From JANNPJ01 sp035474375 (GTDB lineage: Bacteria; Actinomycetota; Actinomycetes; Actinomycetales; Kineosporiaceae), in NCBI GenBank assembly GCA_035474375.1, contig DATINJ010000209.1:1-64000 (forward strand): a stretch of DNA of 64,000 nucleotides. Reading direction: 5' to 3'. This document shows positions 27,937 to 36,385 of the stretch, one piece after another (position 1 is the stretch's first letter; each line of letters begins with the position of its first letter). The notes beneath the pieces were generated by a model. It ran no database searches. It was given only the letters and a program-made list of their open reading frames with translations, and was not told where the DNA came from. The position numbers and the translations under genes are program-made.

Positions 27937-28400
27937 CCGGGGGCCAGCGCCGTCGGTTCGCGGCGCATCGGGACGTGCGGGATGCCGTCCTCGAGGTATT
28001 CCGCACCGGAGGGGGCGAAACCGAACCTGCCGTACCAATCTGCCAAGTGCTTCTGCGCTCCGAGAACGATGACCCGACCCGGGTTGCGATCAAGGACGTC
28101 GGCCAGCAGGGCAGCGGCCAGCCCGGCTCCGCGGGCGTCGACCCGGGTGCACACCCTGCCCACCCGGGCGGCGCCGTCGGGCTCGGTCAGCACCCGAAGG
28201 TAGGCCGTCGGGCCCCGCTCATCCGCTGTCCACAGATGCTCGGTCAGCGGTTCGACGTCCCGTCCATCGAGATCGGGGTAGACGCAGTTCTGCTCGACCA
28301 CGAAGACCGCCGATCGAAGCGCGGCCAAGTGGTACAGGGTCAGCGGCTCGAGATCCGGTAGAGCCGAACGATGGACTGTCACGCGTTGATTGACGACCAT
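27933..28400 (-). CDS. GNAT-family N-acetyltransferase (ElaA-like)
   Basis: 155-aa acetyltransferase resembling ElaA. Family features are YHLAALRSAVFVVEQNCVYPDLDG (in two stretches near 23-46), the acetyl-CoA loop RVDARGAGLAAALL (Q/RxxGxG/A type) and the C-terminal WYGRFGFAPSG. Substrate unknown. ATG start at 28400. It converges with hemQ with a 4-base overlap and is followed upstream by an Uma2 gene in the same direction, 26 bases away. Confidence 0.85.
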   Translation of the reverse strand: MVVNQRVTVHRSALPDLEPLTLYHLAALRSAVFVVEQNCVYPDLDGRDVEPLTEHLWTADERGPTAYLRVLTEPDGAARVGRVCTRVDARGAGLAAALLADVLDRNPGRVIVLGAQKHLADWYGRFGFAPSGAEYLEDGIPHVPMRREPTALAPG

Positions 28401-28426
28401 GCCGGAACCCTACGATTCGCGAGCCC

Positions 28427-28993
28427 TCAGATCGCAGCGAGGTCAATCTCGACGGCAAAGGGTGCCGAGACCTTGACCGTGCCGGTGAAGATTTCTCCGT
28501 CTCGGTAGGTCATGGTCGCCGGGTCGAGAACGTAGGTGTACGTCACGGGGATTCCGGTGGCGGTGTGTTCGACCCGCCAGTAGAAGGCGATCCCGGCCCG
28601 GGCGTACTGGTCCACCTTGACGATCCGGTCGGTGGTCTCCGAGCCTGGTGAGACGACCTCGACGACCAGCAGCACATGCTCGGGACGGGTTGGGGTGATG
28701 TCGATCGTGTCCGCGCGGTAGACGACGACGTCCGGACGACGGTTATTGAGGGGCACGTCCTGAAGTCGGACGTCGAAATCCGTGTCAGCGTTCCACCCCG
28801 CCCCGGCAGCACTGTCCAGCGTGTTGGCCAGGATCCGAGCCAGGCGGTTGTGCCGCTTGGACGCACTGGGGCTCACGACGACCATCCCGTCCACGATCTC
28901 GATGCCGGCGCACTGTTCCTCTGACCAGGATTCGTACTGCTCCGCCGTGATCTGCTCGTGCATCCAGGCCGGAGCGACCATCTCGGCGGTCAT
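28427..28993 (-). CDS. Uma2-family (DUF820) putative endonuclease
   Basis: Second Uma2 protein of the window, 188 aa. Start ATG 28993 has GGGGAGG six bases upstream. Core elements: YESWSEEQCAGIEIVDGMVV, the acidic strand RRPDVVVYRAD, and HVLLVVEVVSPGSETTDRIVK with the E-x-K-like arrangement and a Lys in the next helix, then YARAGIAFYWRVE. A PD-(D/E)XK nuclease fold is inferred; function in the cell is unknown. Only distantly similar to the copy at 7809-8309, so not a recent duplicate. Confidence 0.85.
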   Translation of the reverse strand: MTAEMVAPAWMHEQITAEQYESWSEEQCAGIEIVDGMVVVSPSASKRHNRLARILANTLDSAAGAGWNADTDFDVRLQDVPLNNRRPDVVVYRADTIDITPTRPEHVLLVVEVVSPGSETTDRIVKVDQYARAGIAFYWRVEHTATGIPVTYTYVLDPATMTYRDGEIFTGTVKVSAPFAVEIDLAAI

Positions 28994-29076
28994 GGCATAC
29001 CTCCCCGGGGCCTGCTCGATGCGTCTGCTCTCCCGCTGGCAGCGTACTGCTTCAGCTTTGCTCCGTGGTGGATCGC

Positions 29077-29514
29077 TCAGCGCTCGGCGGAGGGCAACCG
29101 CTTGATACTGATCGAGTTGATGCAATAGCGCTGGTCGGTGGGGGTGTTGTAGCCCTCGCCCGCGAACACGTGGCCGAGGTGCGAGCCGCAGTTGGCGCAC
29201 CTGACCTCGGTACGGACGCCGCCGAAAGAGCGATCCTCGATGTATTCGACGCGGTCTTCGGCCAGCGGAGCGAAGAACGACGGCCAACCGCAGTGACTGT
29301 CGAACTTTTCGGTACTGCGGAACAACTCGGTTCCGCAGGCCCGACAGGAGTAGACGCCCTCGGTGTGGTCGTCCCAGTACTCACCGGTGTACGCGCGCTC
29401 GGTGCCGGCCTGGCGTAACACCGTGTACTCCTCGGGGGACAGCTTGGCGCGCCACTCGTCATCGGTGTACTTGATCGGATAGTTCCCGGACTGGATCGGT
29501 CGGATGGCACTCAT
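29077..29514 (-). CDS. msrB: Peptide-methionine (R)-S-oxide reductase
   Basis: Repairs methionine-R-sulfoxide in proteins using thioredoxin. 145 aa from ATG 29514. Four zinc cysteines in CRACG and CANCG, the motif FDSHCGWPSF, and the catalytic cysteine in RYCINSISI near the C-terminus. The ribosome site for 29514 is weak; ATGs at 29529 and 29541 would add 5 or 9 residues, but conserved sequence begins after MSAIRP. Stands alone between an Uma2 gene and a divergent membrane-protein gene. Confidence 0.93.
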   Translation of the reverse strand: MSAIRPIQSGNYPIKYTDDEWRAKLSPEEYTVLRQAGTERAYTGEYWDDHTEGVYSCRACGTELFRSTEKFDSHCGWPSFFAPLAEDRVEYIEDRSFGGVRTEVRCANCGSHLGHVFAGEGYNTPTDQRYCINSISIKRLPSAER

Positions 29515-29644
29515 GCCTGGTCCAACCATGGGCTGCGGCATTGCGTTCCCGTAGCGATTCCCGCTTCTCAGGTGTCGGGTTCGTCCCCAACGCACTACCG
29601 TGGGTAAGACCCCCCTGTGAAAAAACAGTTGGAGATGACGTCGG

Positions 29645-30166
29645 ATGAGCACTGATCCCAGCACTCCCCGGGCCACCGTGACGTCGCCGCGGCAAGTCAC
29701 TCAGGTGGTGAGTGTTTCTTCCCCCGGTGCGGTGATCGGCGCGGTGCTGACCCTCGTGCTCGGTCTCGCTCTCGGGATCGCCAATCAAGGCGCCGGCGGC
29801 ACCGAAATGGCGCTTCGGGTTCCGGCGCTGCTGGCGGCACTGCTGATGGTCGGCCAGGGCGTGGTCGACATCCGCAAGAACCTGCCGCGCCGCCAGGTCG
29901 AGGTGACGCCGGAAATCGATACCGGCCCGCGCGGTCGCGAACTTGCCGTGGTCCGGCCGATGCCGCCGCAGCCGCCGGTCACCGTGCTGGCCACCAGGCC
30001 CAGCCCGGCAACTCTCAGCGTGCCGCTGACCGTGATGCTCCTGGCCGCCTGGCTCGGCCTGGCCGACCTGAAGGTCGCCGCACCGGCCGCGCTCAGCACC
30101 CTCTCGCTGATCTCCGCCTTCGCGTTGTTCGCGCTCGGCTGGGGCCTGCTGCCGGCCCGCCGCTGA
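29645..30166 (+). CDS. Hypothetical membrane protein, 173 aa
   Basis: No family recognised. About four hydrophobic segments: residues 27-46 (GAVIGAVLTLVLGLALGIAN), 56-74, 125-145 and 147-168, with a Pro/Arg-rich loop (residues 78-115) between the second and third. The N-terminal 25 residues are polar and Thr/Ser-rich. GGAG at 29631-29634 precedes the ATG. The gene ends three bases before the stop of the convergent universal-stress-protein gene. The coding call rests on codon bias and the ribosome site. Confidence 0.7.
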   Translation: MSTDPSTPRATVTSPRQVTQVVSVSSPGAVIGAVLTLVLGLALGIANQGAGGTEMALRVPALLAALLMVGQGVVDIRKNLPRRQVEVTPEIDTGPRGRELAVVRPMPPQPPVTVLATRPSPATLSVPLTVMLLAAWLGLADLKVAAPAALSTLSLISAFALFALGWGLLPARR

Positions 30167-30169
30167 GAG

Positions 30170-30652
30170 TCAGCCGAGGAAGCTGCTCCCGGCATAGACG
30201 TGCAGGACCGGGACGCCGAGCAGTTCTCGGGCCCGGGAGGCCCAGTCGGTGTGGAAGGTGTCCTCGACCGCGTGCGGCCGGGTCACCACGATGACCTCTT
30301 GGGTGCTGGCGTCGGCCACTACCGCCTTCTGCAACTCGGTCACCGGGTCGCCCTCTATCACCAAGCCCTCGGCCGGCACTCCGACCCCGGCCAGCGCCGC
30401 CAGCGACTGCTCCAGAGCCGTCGCGGCCTCGGCCCGGCTCGGCTCCTCGTCGCCGCGAACCGCCTCCAGCGCTTCCCGGAGCTGGAACAGGCTCAAATGA
30501 TCCAGCACGTCGGCCAACAGGTTGCGCTCGACGTCGGCCGGTACCAGCACTCGGTACCGAACCTCCTCATCGGCATGCAGGCGGGTCAACCGTTCGGCGT
30601 CGGCCGTGGTCAACGCCTCCTCGGTAAGTAGCACGATGGACGGCGCGGTCAC
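30170..30652 (-). CDS. Universal stress protein-like (UspA) domain protein
   Basis: 160-aa cytoplasmic protein resembling the UspA fold: SIVLLTEEAL first strand, a central helical region (LADVLDHLSLFQLREALEAV), and a C-terminal TQEVIVVTRPHAVEDTFHTDW and LLGVPVLHVYAG where USPs have the nucleotide-binding G-2x-G-9x-G. That glycine motif is not clear here, so ATP binding is doubtful. The GTG start at 30652 has AGGAG six bases upstream; the longer open frame upstream has no such site. Convergent with the preceding membrane gene. Confidence 0.7.
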   Translation of the reverse strand: MTAPSIVLLTEEALTTADAERLTRLHADEEVRYRVLVPADVERNLLADVLDHLSLFQLREALEAVRGDEEPSRAEAATALEQSLAALAGVGVPAEGLVIEGDPVTELQKAVVADASTQEVIVVTRPHAVEDTFHTDWASRARELLGVPVLHVYAGSSFLG

Positions 30653-30785
30653 GCTGTTCTCCTGACGACGAGGTATGGCAATGCAGCACGATGAACCGGT
30701 CCTCACCCTACTTGGCCGGACACCGGCGACCGCGAATCCGGGGGCCACGTCGCCCCGCAGCCCAGACATCGGCAGAATCAACGGT

Positions 30786-31172
30786 ATGACCGTCGTCGAA
30801 ACCTCGCAGCCGCCCGCCTGGAAGCCGCTGGCACTGCTGCTGGCCGGTTCCGGAGTGCTGCACTTCGTCACCCCGAAACCGTACGAGTCGATCGTCCCGA
30901 GAGCGCTGGGCAACCCGAAGCCGTGGGTGCAGGTGTCCGGGGTGGCGGAGCTGGTCTGTGCGGCCGGCCTCGCGTTCGCTCCAACCCGGCGGCTGGCCGG
31001 GTGGGCGTCGGCCGGGCTGTTCGTCGCGATCTACCCGGCGAACCTGGACATGGCTGCCCGAGCGGTGCGTTCGCCGAAGGCCTCCACCGCCCACAAGGTC
31101 GCGCTGGTCGGGCGGCTGCCGCTGCAGATCCCGCTGGTGATTCGGGCGCTGCGTCTGGCCCGGTCCAAGTGA
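30786..31172 (+). CDS. DoxX-like small membrane protein
   Basis: 128 aa with about four hydrophobic segments: WKPLALLLAGSGVLHFVTP, VSGVAELVCAAGLAFAP, LAGWASAGLFVAIYPANLDM and VGRLPLQIPLVIRAL. This arrangement, with the HF(V)TP after the first helix and PANLDMA before the last, is typical of the DoxX/MauE-like family of unknown or redox-linked function. ATG 30786 is chosen over an earlier in-frame start because the upstream residues are low-complexity. The stop overlaps the GTG of the hydrolase gene (GTGA). Confidence 0.82.
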   Translation: MTVVETSQPPAWKPLALLLAGSGVLHFVTPKPYESIVPRALGNPKPWVQVSGVAELVCAAGLAFAPTRRLAGWASAGLFVAIYPANLDMAARAVRSPKASTAHKVALVGRLPLQIPLVIRALRLARSK

Positions 31173-32413
31173 GTGCAGATCGACCGATGACTGCCGCGCT
31201 GCGCCGGCTCGCCCTGCGGGCAGCGGTGGCGGGTGCGTCCTCGGCGCTGGCTGCGGGCCTGGCGGCGGCTGCGGCGGCCACCGTTTTCGCCCGCCGGATC
31301 GTCACCCCGGACGGTCTGCGGCCGGAGGACGTCGAGATCATCGCCGTGGTCGACGGCCTGGTCACGCTGCGGGCCGATCCGGTGACCACGCTGCTGATCG
31401 GCCGCTACGGGCTCTGGCAGGACAACGGCACGGTGCACGCTCGGCTCGGTCCGGTGATCGTGCACGACCCGAACGCGGGCACGGTGTTGCGCCGGGTGCT
31501 GTTTCTCGAAGGTGGGCGGTTGCGACCGGGGCCGGCCCGGTGGAACCAGTACTTCTTCGCCGGTGACCCGTTGTCCGCCTTGGGGCTGGAGTTTCAGGAC
31601 ATCGAGGTGCCGGGCGAGGCCGGAGTGCTGCATGGCTGGCTGGTCCCGGGCGCACCGCTGGTCCAGCCGGTCGGCACCACCCCGGCCGGACCAGCGCCCG
31701 GCGCGCCCAGCTCGACCGGCTCGACCTGGGCGATCCTGGTGCATGGCCGAGGTGCCACCCGGGAAGAGTGCCTGCGCGCCCTGCCGGTATTGCACCGGCT
31801 CGGGGTGACCTCGCTGGTCGCCAGTTACCGGACGACGGCCGGGTTGCCCACGGCGCCGGTGGTCGGCCGGTATCACCTCGGTGACACCGAATGGCAGGAC
31901 GTCGAGTCCGCCATCATTTATGCGGCCGAGCAAGGCGCCGAGGAGATCGTGCTGATCGGCTGGTCGATGGGCGGTGCGATCGCGATGCAGGCGGTCTCGC
32001 GGTCCTGGACCGCGGAGCGGGTGAAAGGCATCGTGCTGGACGCCCCGGTGCTCGACTGGCGGGATGTGCTGGCTCATCAGGCCCGGCTGAACCGGGTGCC
32101 ACCGGCCGTCGGCCGACTCGGACAGTCGATGCTGTCGCACCGCTCGGCCTGGCGACTGGCCGGCACCGAGGCACCGGTGGACCTGGACCGGCTGGACTGG
32201 GTGACTCGGGCCGCCGAGCTGATCCACCCGGTGCTGCTGATTCACAGCGACGACGATGAATACGTGCCGTCGGGCCCGTCCCGGCGGTTGGCCGAGGCTC
32301 GCCCGGATCTGGTCACCTACCTGTCGATCGACGGGGCCCGGCACTGCAAGGAGTGGAACGTCGACCCCGATGCCTGGGACTCCGCGGTAGCCAGGTTCCT
32401 GCTCCGCCTCTAG
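31169..32413 (+). CDS. Membrane-anchored alpha/beta hydrolase
   Basis: 414 aa. N-terminal hydrophobic segment (residues about 12-38, Ala-rich) suggests an anchor or signal. Catalytic residues of the fold: nucleophile elbow GWSMGG, acid in HSDDDEYVP, histidine in GARHCKEW; oxyanion region ILVHGRGATREECLR. An S9/lipase-like esterase is likely, substrate unknown. GTG start at 31169 overlaps the DoxX stop; an ATG at 31187 is an alternative. A Pro/Gly/Ala-rich linker (PAGPAPGAPSSTGS) lies before the core strand. Confidence 0.88.
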   Translation: MSADRPMTAALRRLALRAAVAGASSALAAGLAAAAAATVFARRIVTPDGLRPEDVEIIAVVDGLVTLRADPVTTLLIGRYGLWQDNGTVHARLGPVIVHDPNAGTVLRRVLFLEGGRLRPGPARWNQYFFAGDPLSALGLEFQDIEVPGEAGVLHGWLVPGAPLVQPVGTTPAGPAPGAPSSTGSTWAILVHGRGATREECLRALPVLHRLGVTSLVASYRTTAGLPTAPVVGRYHLGDTEWQDVESAIIYAAEQGAEEIVLIGWSMGGAIAMQAVSRSWTAERVKGIVLDAPVLDWRDVLAHQARLNRVPPAVGRLGQSMLSHRSAWRLAGTEAPVDLDRLDWVTRAAELIHPVLLIHSDDDEYVPSGPSRRLAEARPDLVTYLSIDGARHCKEWNVDPDAWDSAVARFLLRL

Positions 32414-32438
32414 CCTCCGGCTCTAGCCGTGGGCTGGG

Positions 32439-33224
32439 CTAGTTGTTCGGGATGTGCTGGACCAGCCAGCGGCCGAGGAGGACGTCCTCGGCGGCGATCA
32501 GGTGCGCCGGGCGGACGCTGAGCATCGCCTTGGGGCCGGTGGCGATCCGCGGTCCGGTACCGGCCACCAGGATCGGCGACCAGGTCAGGCATACCTCGTC
32601 TACCCGGTTCGCGGCCAGTGCGCTGCCGAGCAGCGAAGGGCCACCCTCCAGCAGGATCCGGCCCAAACCACGGGCGGCCAGCACGTTGACGGCGTCGTCG
32701 ACGTCCAGGTCTTCGTTGCCGGCCACGATCACCTGGTCGCTGCCGGCCAGGTTGCGTAGCGGCGCCAGATCTGCGGCGGCGGTGGTCACCACATAGGTCG
32801 GGGAGTTGCCGCTGAACAGACCGGTGTCGGCCGGGAGTCGACCGCTGCGGGTGACGATCGCCAGCGCCGGAGCCGGTCGCTGACCGGCGGCCGCTCGCCG
32901 GTCGGCGAACCCGGGTTGCGGGGTCGGTGAGTGGTAGCCCTCGATCCGCACCGTGCCCGCCCCGACCAGGATCACGTCGGCGAGGCCGCGCAAGACGCCG
33001 AAGGTTGCCTTGTCGACCGGGCTGCTGACACTCGCCGACACGCCGTCCGCACCACTGGCCGAGCCGTCCAAGGTGCTGACCATGTTGGCGCGGACCCAGC
33101 CGCGGGACGGCATCGGATCCGGGTACGCGTACAGGTCGGCCAGCGCCTGCAGAGTGGATTCCCGGTCGGTGGTGAGGTTTCCGACCTCAGCCCGGCCGGG
33201 CAGCAACAGCTGCAGGATCGTCAC
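32439..33224 (-). CDS. Pyrimidine reductase family protein (RibD C-terminal domain)
   Basis: 261-aa NADPH-dependent reductase of the RibD_C/DHFR-like fold. Motifs: RANMVSTLDGSASG, the substrate/cofactor loop GLADVILVGAGTVRIEGY, and ARGLGRILLEGGPSLLGSAL, then VDEVCLTWSPILVAGTGPRI. Lacks the deaminase half of RibD, so it is not a complete riboflavin enzyme; stand-alone paralogues have uncertain roles. The GTG start at 33224 overlaps the sufE stop (GTGA). Convergent with the hydrolase gene over 25 bases, where a 6-pair CTAGCC/GGCTAG stem lies. Confidence 0.88.
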   Translation of the reverse strand: MTILQLLLPGRAEVGNLTTDRESTLQALADLYAYPDPMPSRGWVRANMVSTLDGSASGADGVSASVSSPVDKATFGVLRGLADVILVGAGTVRIEGYHSPTPQPGFADRRAAAGQRPAPALAIVTRSGRLPADTGLFSGNSPTYVVTTAAADLAPLRNLAGSDQVIVAGNEDLDVDDAVNVLAARGLGRILLEGGPSLLGSALAANRVDEVCLTWSPILVAGTGPRIATGPKAMLSVRPAHLIAAEDVLLGRWLVQHIPNN

Positions 33225-33691
33225 GGGGTGAGCCCGGCGCGGATCTGCCGCTTGATCCGGGCCAGCATCCCGGCCATCCCGCGCAGCCGGAGCGGGCTGA
33301 TGGCCTCGGTCAGACCCAGCCGATTCGGGACGTCGTCCGGGACGTCGAGTACCTGCTGCCCGGTCAGCCCGGCCAGCCCGGTGGCCAGGATGCTGGCGAA
33401 GCCGCGGGTGGTCGGTGCCTCGGCGGGGGCATCGAAGAAGATCTTGACCTCGGCGTCCGGCGTGGAACCCACTTCGACGGCGACGAATACCGGGGACTGG
33501 CACTCGGCCACCGGTTCCATCGCATCTCGGTTGTTCAGGTATCGCTCGGGCAGCGGCGGTAGTTCGCGACTGAACTCCAGGAGGAGCTCCAGACGCTGGC
33601 GCTGCTCCAGAGCATGGAAGTCATCCACGATCTCGGCGAACGACTCGGGCAAGGGGGTCTGCTCACTGGTCAACTCGGAACTCTCAGCCAC
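33221..33691 (-). CDS. sufE: SufE-like sulfur acceptor protein
   Basis: 156-aa partner of a cysteine desulfurase in Fe-S cluster assembly. The persulfide cysteine is in EPVAECQSPVFV (near residue 64), and C-terminal SPLRLRGMAGMLARIK is typical. No SufS gene is adjacent, so it works with a desulfurase encoded elsewhere. First of a coupled pair with the reductase gene; 19 bases separate it from the enoyl-CoA hydratase gene, so a longer operon with treZ and the hydratase is possible. Confidence 0.9.
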   Translation of the reverse strand: MAESSELTSEQTPLPESFAEIVDDFHALEQRQRLELLLEFSRELPPLPERYLNNRDAMEPVAECQSPVFVAVEVGSTPDAEVKIFFDAPAEAPTTRGFASILATGLAGLTGQQVLDVPDDVPNRLGLTEAISPLRLRGMAGMLARIKRQIRAGLTP

Positions 33692-33710
33692 ACCCTGATC
33701 CTGTCACGCG

Positions 33711-34439
33711 TCAGTGGCCGCGAAACTCGGGCGGTCGGCGCTCGGCCCGCGCCCGCTGCCCTTCCGCGGCGTCCTCGCTGTTCCAGCAGGCGATCATGGC
33801 CTTGTCGACGCGCTCATCTGCCGGATTCAGCTCGGCCACGGTGTTCAGCGCGAGCTTGCAGTACTCCAGGGTCAGCGGGGCGAGCGCGGCGATCTCCTGG
33901 GCCCAGGCCAGCGCACTGTCCAGATCGCCGAGCCGGTCGACCAGACCCAGCTGATAGGCCCGGTCGACGTCCAGGGTGTCGACGCCGACCAGCATCGCCC
34001 GGGCCGCGCCACCACCGGCCAGGCCGGCCAGCCGGCGGATCGTCCAGGCATCCACGGACAGCCCCAACCGGGCCGTGGGGACGGCGAACCGGGCCGGCGG
34101 TGCCGCAACCCGCAGGTCACAGGCGAGAGCCAGCTGGGTACCGGCCCCGATCGCCGGCCCGTTCACCGCCGCGATCACCGGTACCGGCAATTCGGCGAGC
34201 CGGTGCAGTAACCCGTAGAGGATGTCCAGGAATCCCTCGTCGCGGACCACATCCAGGTCGGCGCCGGCGCAGAAACTGGACCCGTTTCCGGTGATCACGA
34301 TGCAGCGGCTGCCGGCCTCGACCGCTTCTTCCAGCCCGGCCAGCAGGGCCCTGGCGTGGTCCGGATTCAACGCGTTGCGCTGGGCATGCCGGTCGATCCG
34401 CAGCAGCGTGACCCGGTCGAGCCGTTCGGCGGCAATCAT
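33711..34439 (-). CDS. Enoyl-CoA hydratase/isomerase family protein
   Basis: 242-aa crotonase. Oxyanion-hole segments: GNGSSFCAGADLDVVRDEG and NGPAIGAGTQLALACDLRVA. The first catalytic Glu position of hydratases is replaced by a Thr/Gln (AIGAGTQLALA) and the second by Ala/Ser-type residues (TARLGLSVDAW), so hydratase activity is uncertain and another crotonase reaction is possible. The ATG at 34439 overlaps the treZ stop (ATGA). Its place after treZ probably reflects operon history rather than a trehalose role. Confidence 0.85.
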   Translation of the reverse strand: MIAAERLDRVTLLRIDRHAQRNALNPDHARALLAGLEEAVEAGSRCIVITGNGSSFCAGADLDVVRDEGFLDILYGLLHRLAELPVPVIAAVNGPAIGAGTQLALACDLRVAAPPARFAVPTARLGLSVDAWTIRRLAGLAGGGAARAMLVGVDTLDVDRAYQLGLVDRLGDLDSALAWAQEIAALAPLTLEYCKLALNTVAELNPADERVDKAMIACWNSEDAAEGQRARAERRPPEFRGH

Positions 34440-36271
34440 TGTGCGTCCTCCGCCAGCGGGCCGGCTTCGGCGACCGGGCCGGCTCCGGCCGGGTGGCGCA
34501 GCACGGCCACCGCATCGGGCCCGAGCCGTACCTCGTCAGCAGCCACGTCAATCGCCCCCCAGCCGAGTTCCAGCGTCGACCCGCCTGGGACGGTGAACCC
34601 GGCCACCTGCGGGCCGAGGTTGATCGCGATCGAGAAACCCGGCCGGGTGATCAGCAGCCAGGTCTCGCCGAATGCCACCCGGGTTTGCCGCAGATCGTCG
34701 GCGAGCAGGCCGGGTTCCGCCCGGCGGAGCGCGATGAGATCCCGGTACCACCGGAAAAGCTCTGCATGGTCAGGGCTTTCGGGCTCCGACCAGTCCAGCA
34801 CCGAACGGTCGCGGGTGGCCGGATCCTGCGGATCGGGTACCTCCTCGGCCCGCCAACCGTGGCTGGCGAACTCCGCCCGACGGCCCTTGCGCACCGCCTC
34901 GGCAAGCTCTGGATTGTCGTAACTGGTGAAGAACTGCCAGGGACTGGTGGCACCCCACTCCTCGCCCATGAACAGCATCGGCGTGTACGCGGACGTCAGC
35001 ACCACAGCTGCCCCGGCCGCCAGTCGCCCGCGACTCAGGGTTGCGGTGAGCCGGTCACCGGTGGCCCGATTGCCGATCTGGTCATGGTTCTGAAGCGCGA
35101 CGACGAACTGGTGGCCGCGGTGCCGGGCCGGATCGATCGGCCGTCCCCAGTGCTTGCGGCGGAAGCTGGAGTAGTCGCTGGCGTGCCGGAACGCCTCGGT
35201 CAGCACTCGGGCCAGAACGCTGGTGCTGCCGAAGTCGCCGTAGTAGCCCTGGCGCTCGCCGGTGAGCAGGGCGTGCAGCGCATGGTGGACGTCGTCGTCC
35301 CACTGTGCGGTCATCCCCATCCCGCCCTCGGCGGTGGGTTCGATCGTTGCCGGGTCGTTGAGGTCGCTCTCGGCTACCAGTCCGAGCGGCCGGCCCTGCT
35401 GTGCGGCCAGGGCGGCGACCTCGTCCGACAGGTCTTTCAGGAGGTGTCGAGGGGACTCGTCGACCAGCGCATGGACGGCGTCCAGGCGCAGGCAGTCGAG
35501 GTGGAAGTCGGTGAACCAGCGCAACGCGTTGTCGATGATCCAGCGCCGGACGCCGGGGGAGCCGTCGGCGTCCAGGTTGACCGCGTCGCCCCACGGAGTG
35601 CTGTGGGTACCGGTGAAGTAGGGGCCGAACTCGTACAGATAATTGCCGTCCGGCCCGAGGTGGTTGTAGACGACGTCGAGGCAGACCCCGAGGCCCCGCG
35701 CATGTGCGGCGTCCACAAATCGCTGCAGCGCGGCCGGTCCGCCGTAGGCGGAGTGGACGGCGTACAGGTTCACCCCGTCGTACCCCCAGCCGCGATCGCC
35801 GGGAAAACCGGCCACCGGCATGAGTTCGACCATGTCGACGCCGAGTGCCACCAGGTGGTCGAGTCGTTCGATGGCGGCGTCCAGCGTGCCGGCCGGGGTG
35901 AAGGTGCCGATATGGAGCTCGTAGAACACCGCGCCGGGAGCTGGGCAACCGTCGCCGGTCAGCCAGTTCTGGTCGCTCCACGGATGCAGGGCGGGATCGA
36001 AGACCCGGCTCGGGCCGTGTACTCCGTACGGCTGCCATGGGCTGCGCGGGTCCGGTCGGGGTGCCCCGCCGTCGATGGCGAAGGCATAGTCGGTGCCGTG
36101 CCCCGCCTCCGGGACGTTGACGCCCCACCATCCGGTCGCTTCGGGGGTGGCGTCGTCGCCGTCCATGGCAATATCACCATAAATCGGGCGCATCGGCTCG
36201 CGGCGATCGAGAGCGGGAAGGTGAAGCATGACCCTGGTGGCGGCAGGGGCCCAGACGGTGAACTGATGCAC
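34436..36271 (-). CDS. treZ: Malto-oligosyltrehalose trehalohydrolase
   Basis: GH13 enzyme that releases trehalose from maltooligosyl-trehalose, last step of the TreX-TreY-TreZ route. 611 aa from GTG 36271: N-terminal carbohydrate-binding-like domain (FTVWAPAATRVML), GH13 barrel with DVVYNHLGPDGNY, nucleophile Asp in CLRLDAVHAL, acid/base Glu in LVAESDLND, and NHDQIGNRA, then LFMGEEWGA. The C-terminal tail is an Ala/Gly/Pro stretch. Separated from treY by two genes on the other strand. No strong ribosome site precedes the start. Confidence 0.94.
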   Translation of the reverse strand: MHQFTVWAPAATRVMLHLPALDRREPMRPIYGDIAMDGDDATPEATGWWGVNVPEAGHGTDYAFAIDGGAPRPDPRSPWQPYGVHGPSRVFDPALHPWSDQNWLTGDGCPAPGAVFYELHIGTFTPAGTLDAAIERLDHLVALGVDMVELMPVAGFPGDRGWGYDGVNLYAVHSAYGGPAALQRFVDAAHARGLGVCLDVVYNHLGPDGNYLYEFGPYFTGTHSTPWGDAVNLDADGSPGVRRWIIDNALRWFTDFHLDCLRLDAVHALVDESPRHLLKDLSDEVAALAAQQGRPLGLVAESDLNDPATIEPTAEGGMGMTAQWDDDVHHALHALLTGERQGYYGDFGSTSVLARVLTEAFRHASDYSSFRRKHWGRPIDPARHRGHQFVVALQNHDQIGNRATGDRLTATLSRGRLAAGAAVVLTSAYTPMLFMGEEWGATSPWQFFTSYDNPELAEAVRKGRRAEFASHGWRAEEVPDPQDPATRDRSVLDWSEPESPDHAELFRWYRDLIALRRAEPGLLADDLRQTRVAFGETWLLITRPGFSIAINLGPQVAGFTVPGGSTLELGWGAIDVAADEVRLGPDAVAVLRHPAGAGPVAEAGPLAEDAQ

Positions 36272-36385
36272 CAGTCAAGCCTGACAGAAGTCCGAGCTTC
36301 AGGACGTCTGAGATCGCCCGATACCGCCCGTGATCGTCCGGTGGCGGTGTGGCCTTGGTTACGGTGAGAGCACTACGGTCGGCGT

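Noticed and set aside
33711..34439. Assigning the crotonase to trehalose metabolism because it is coupled to treZ
   Set aside because: The sequence is a standard crotonase fold and the coupling alone does not show a trehalose role.
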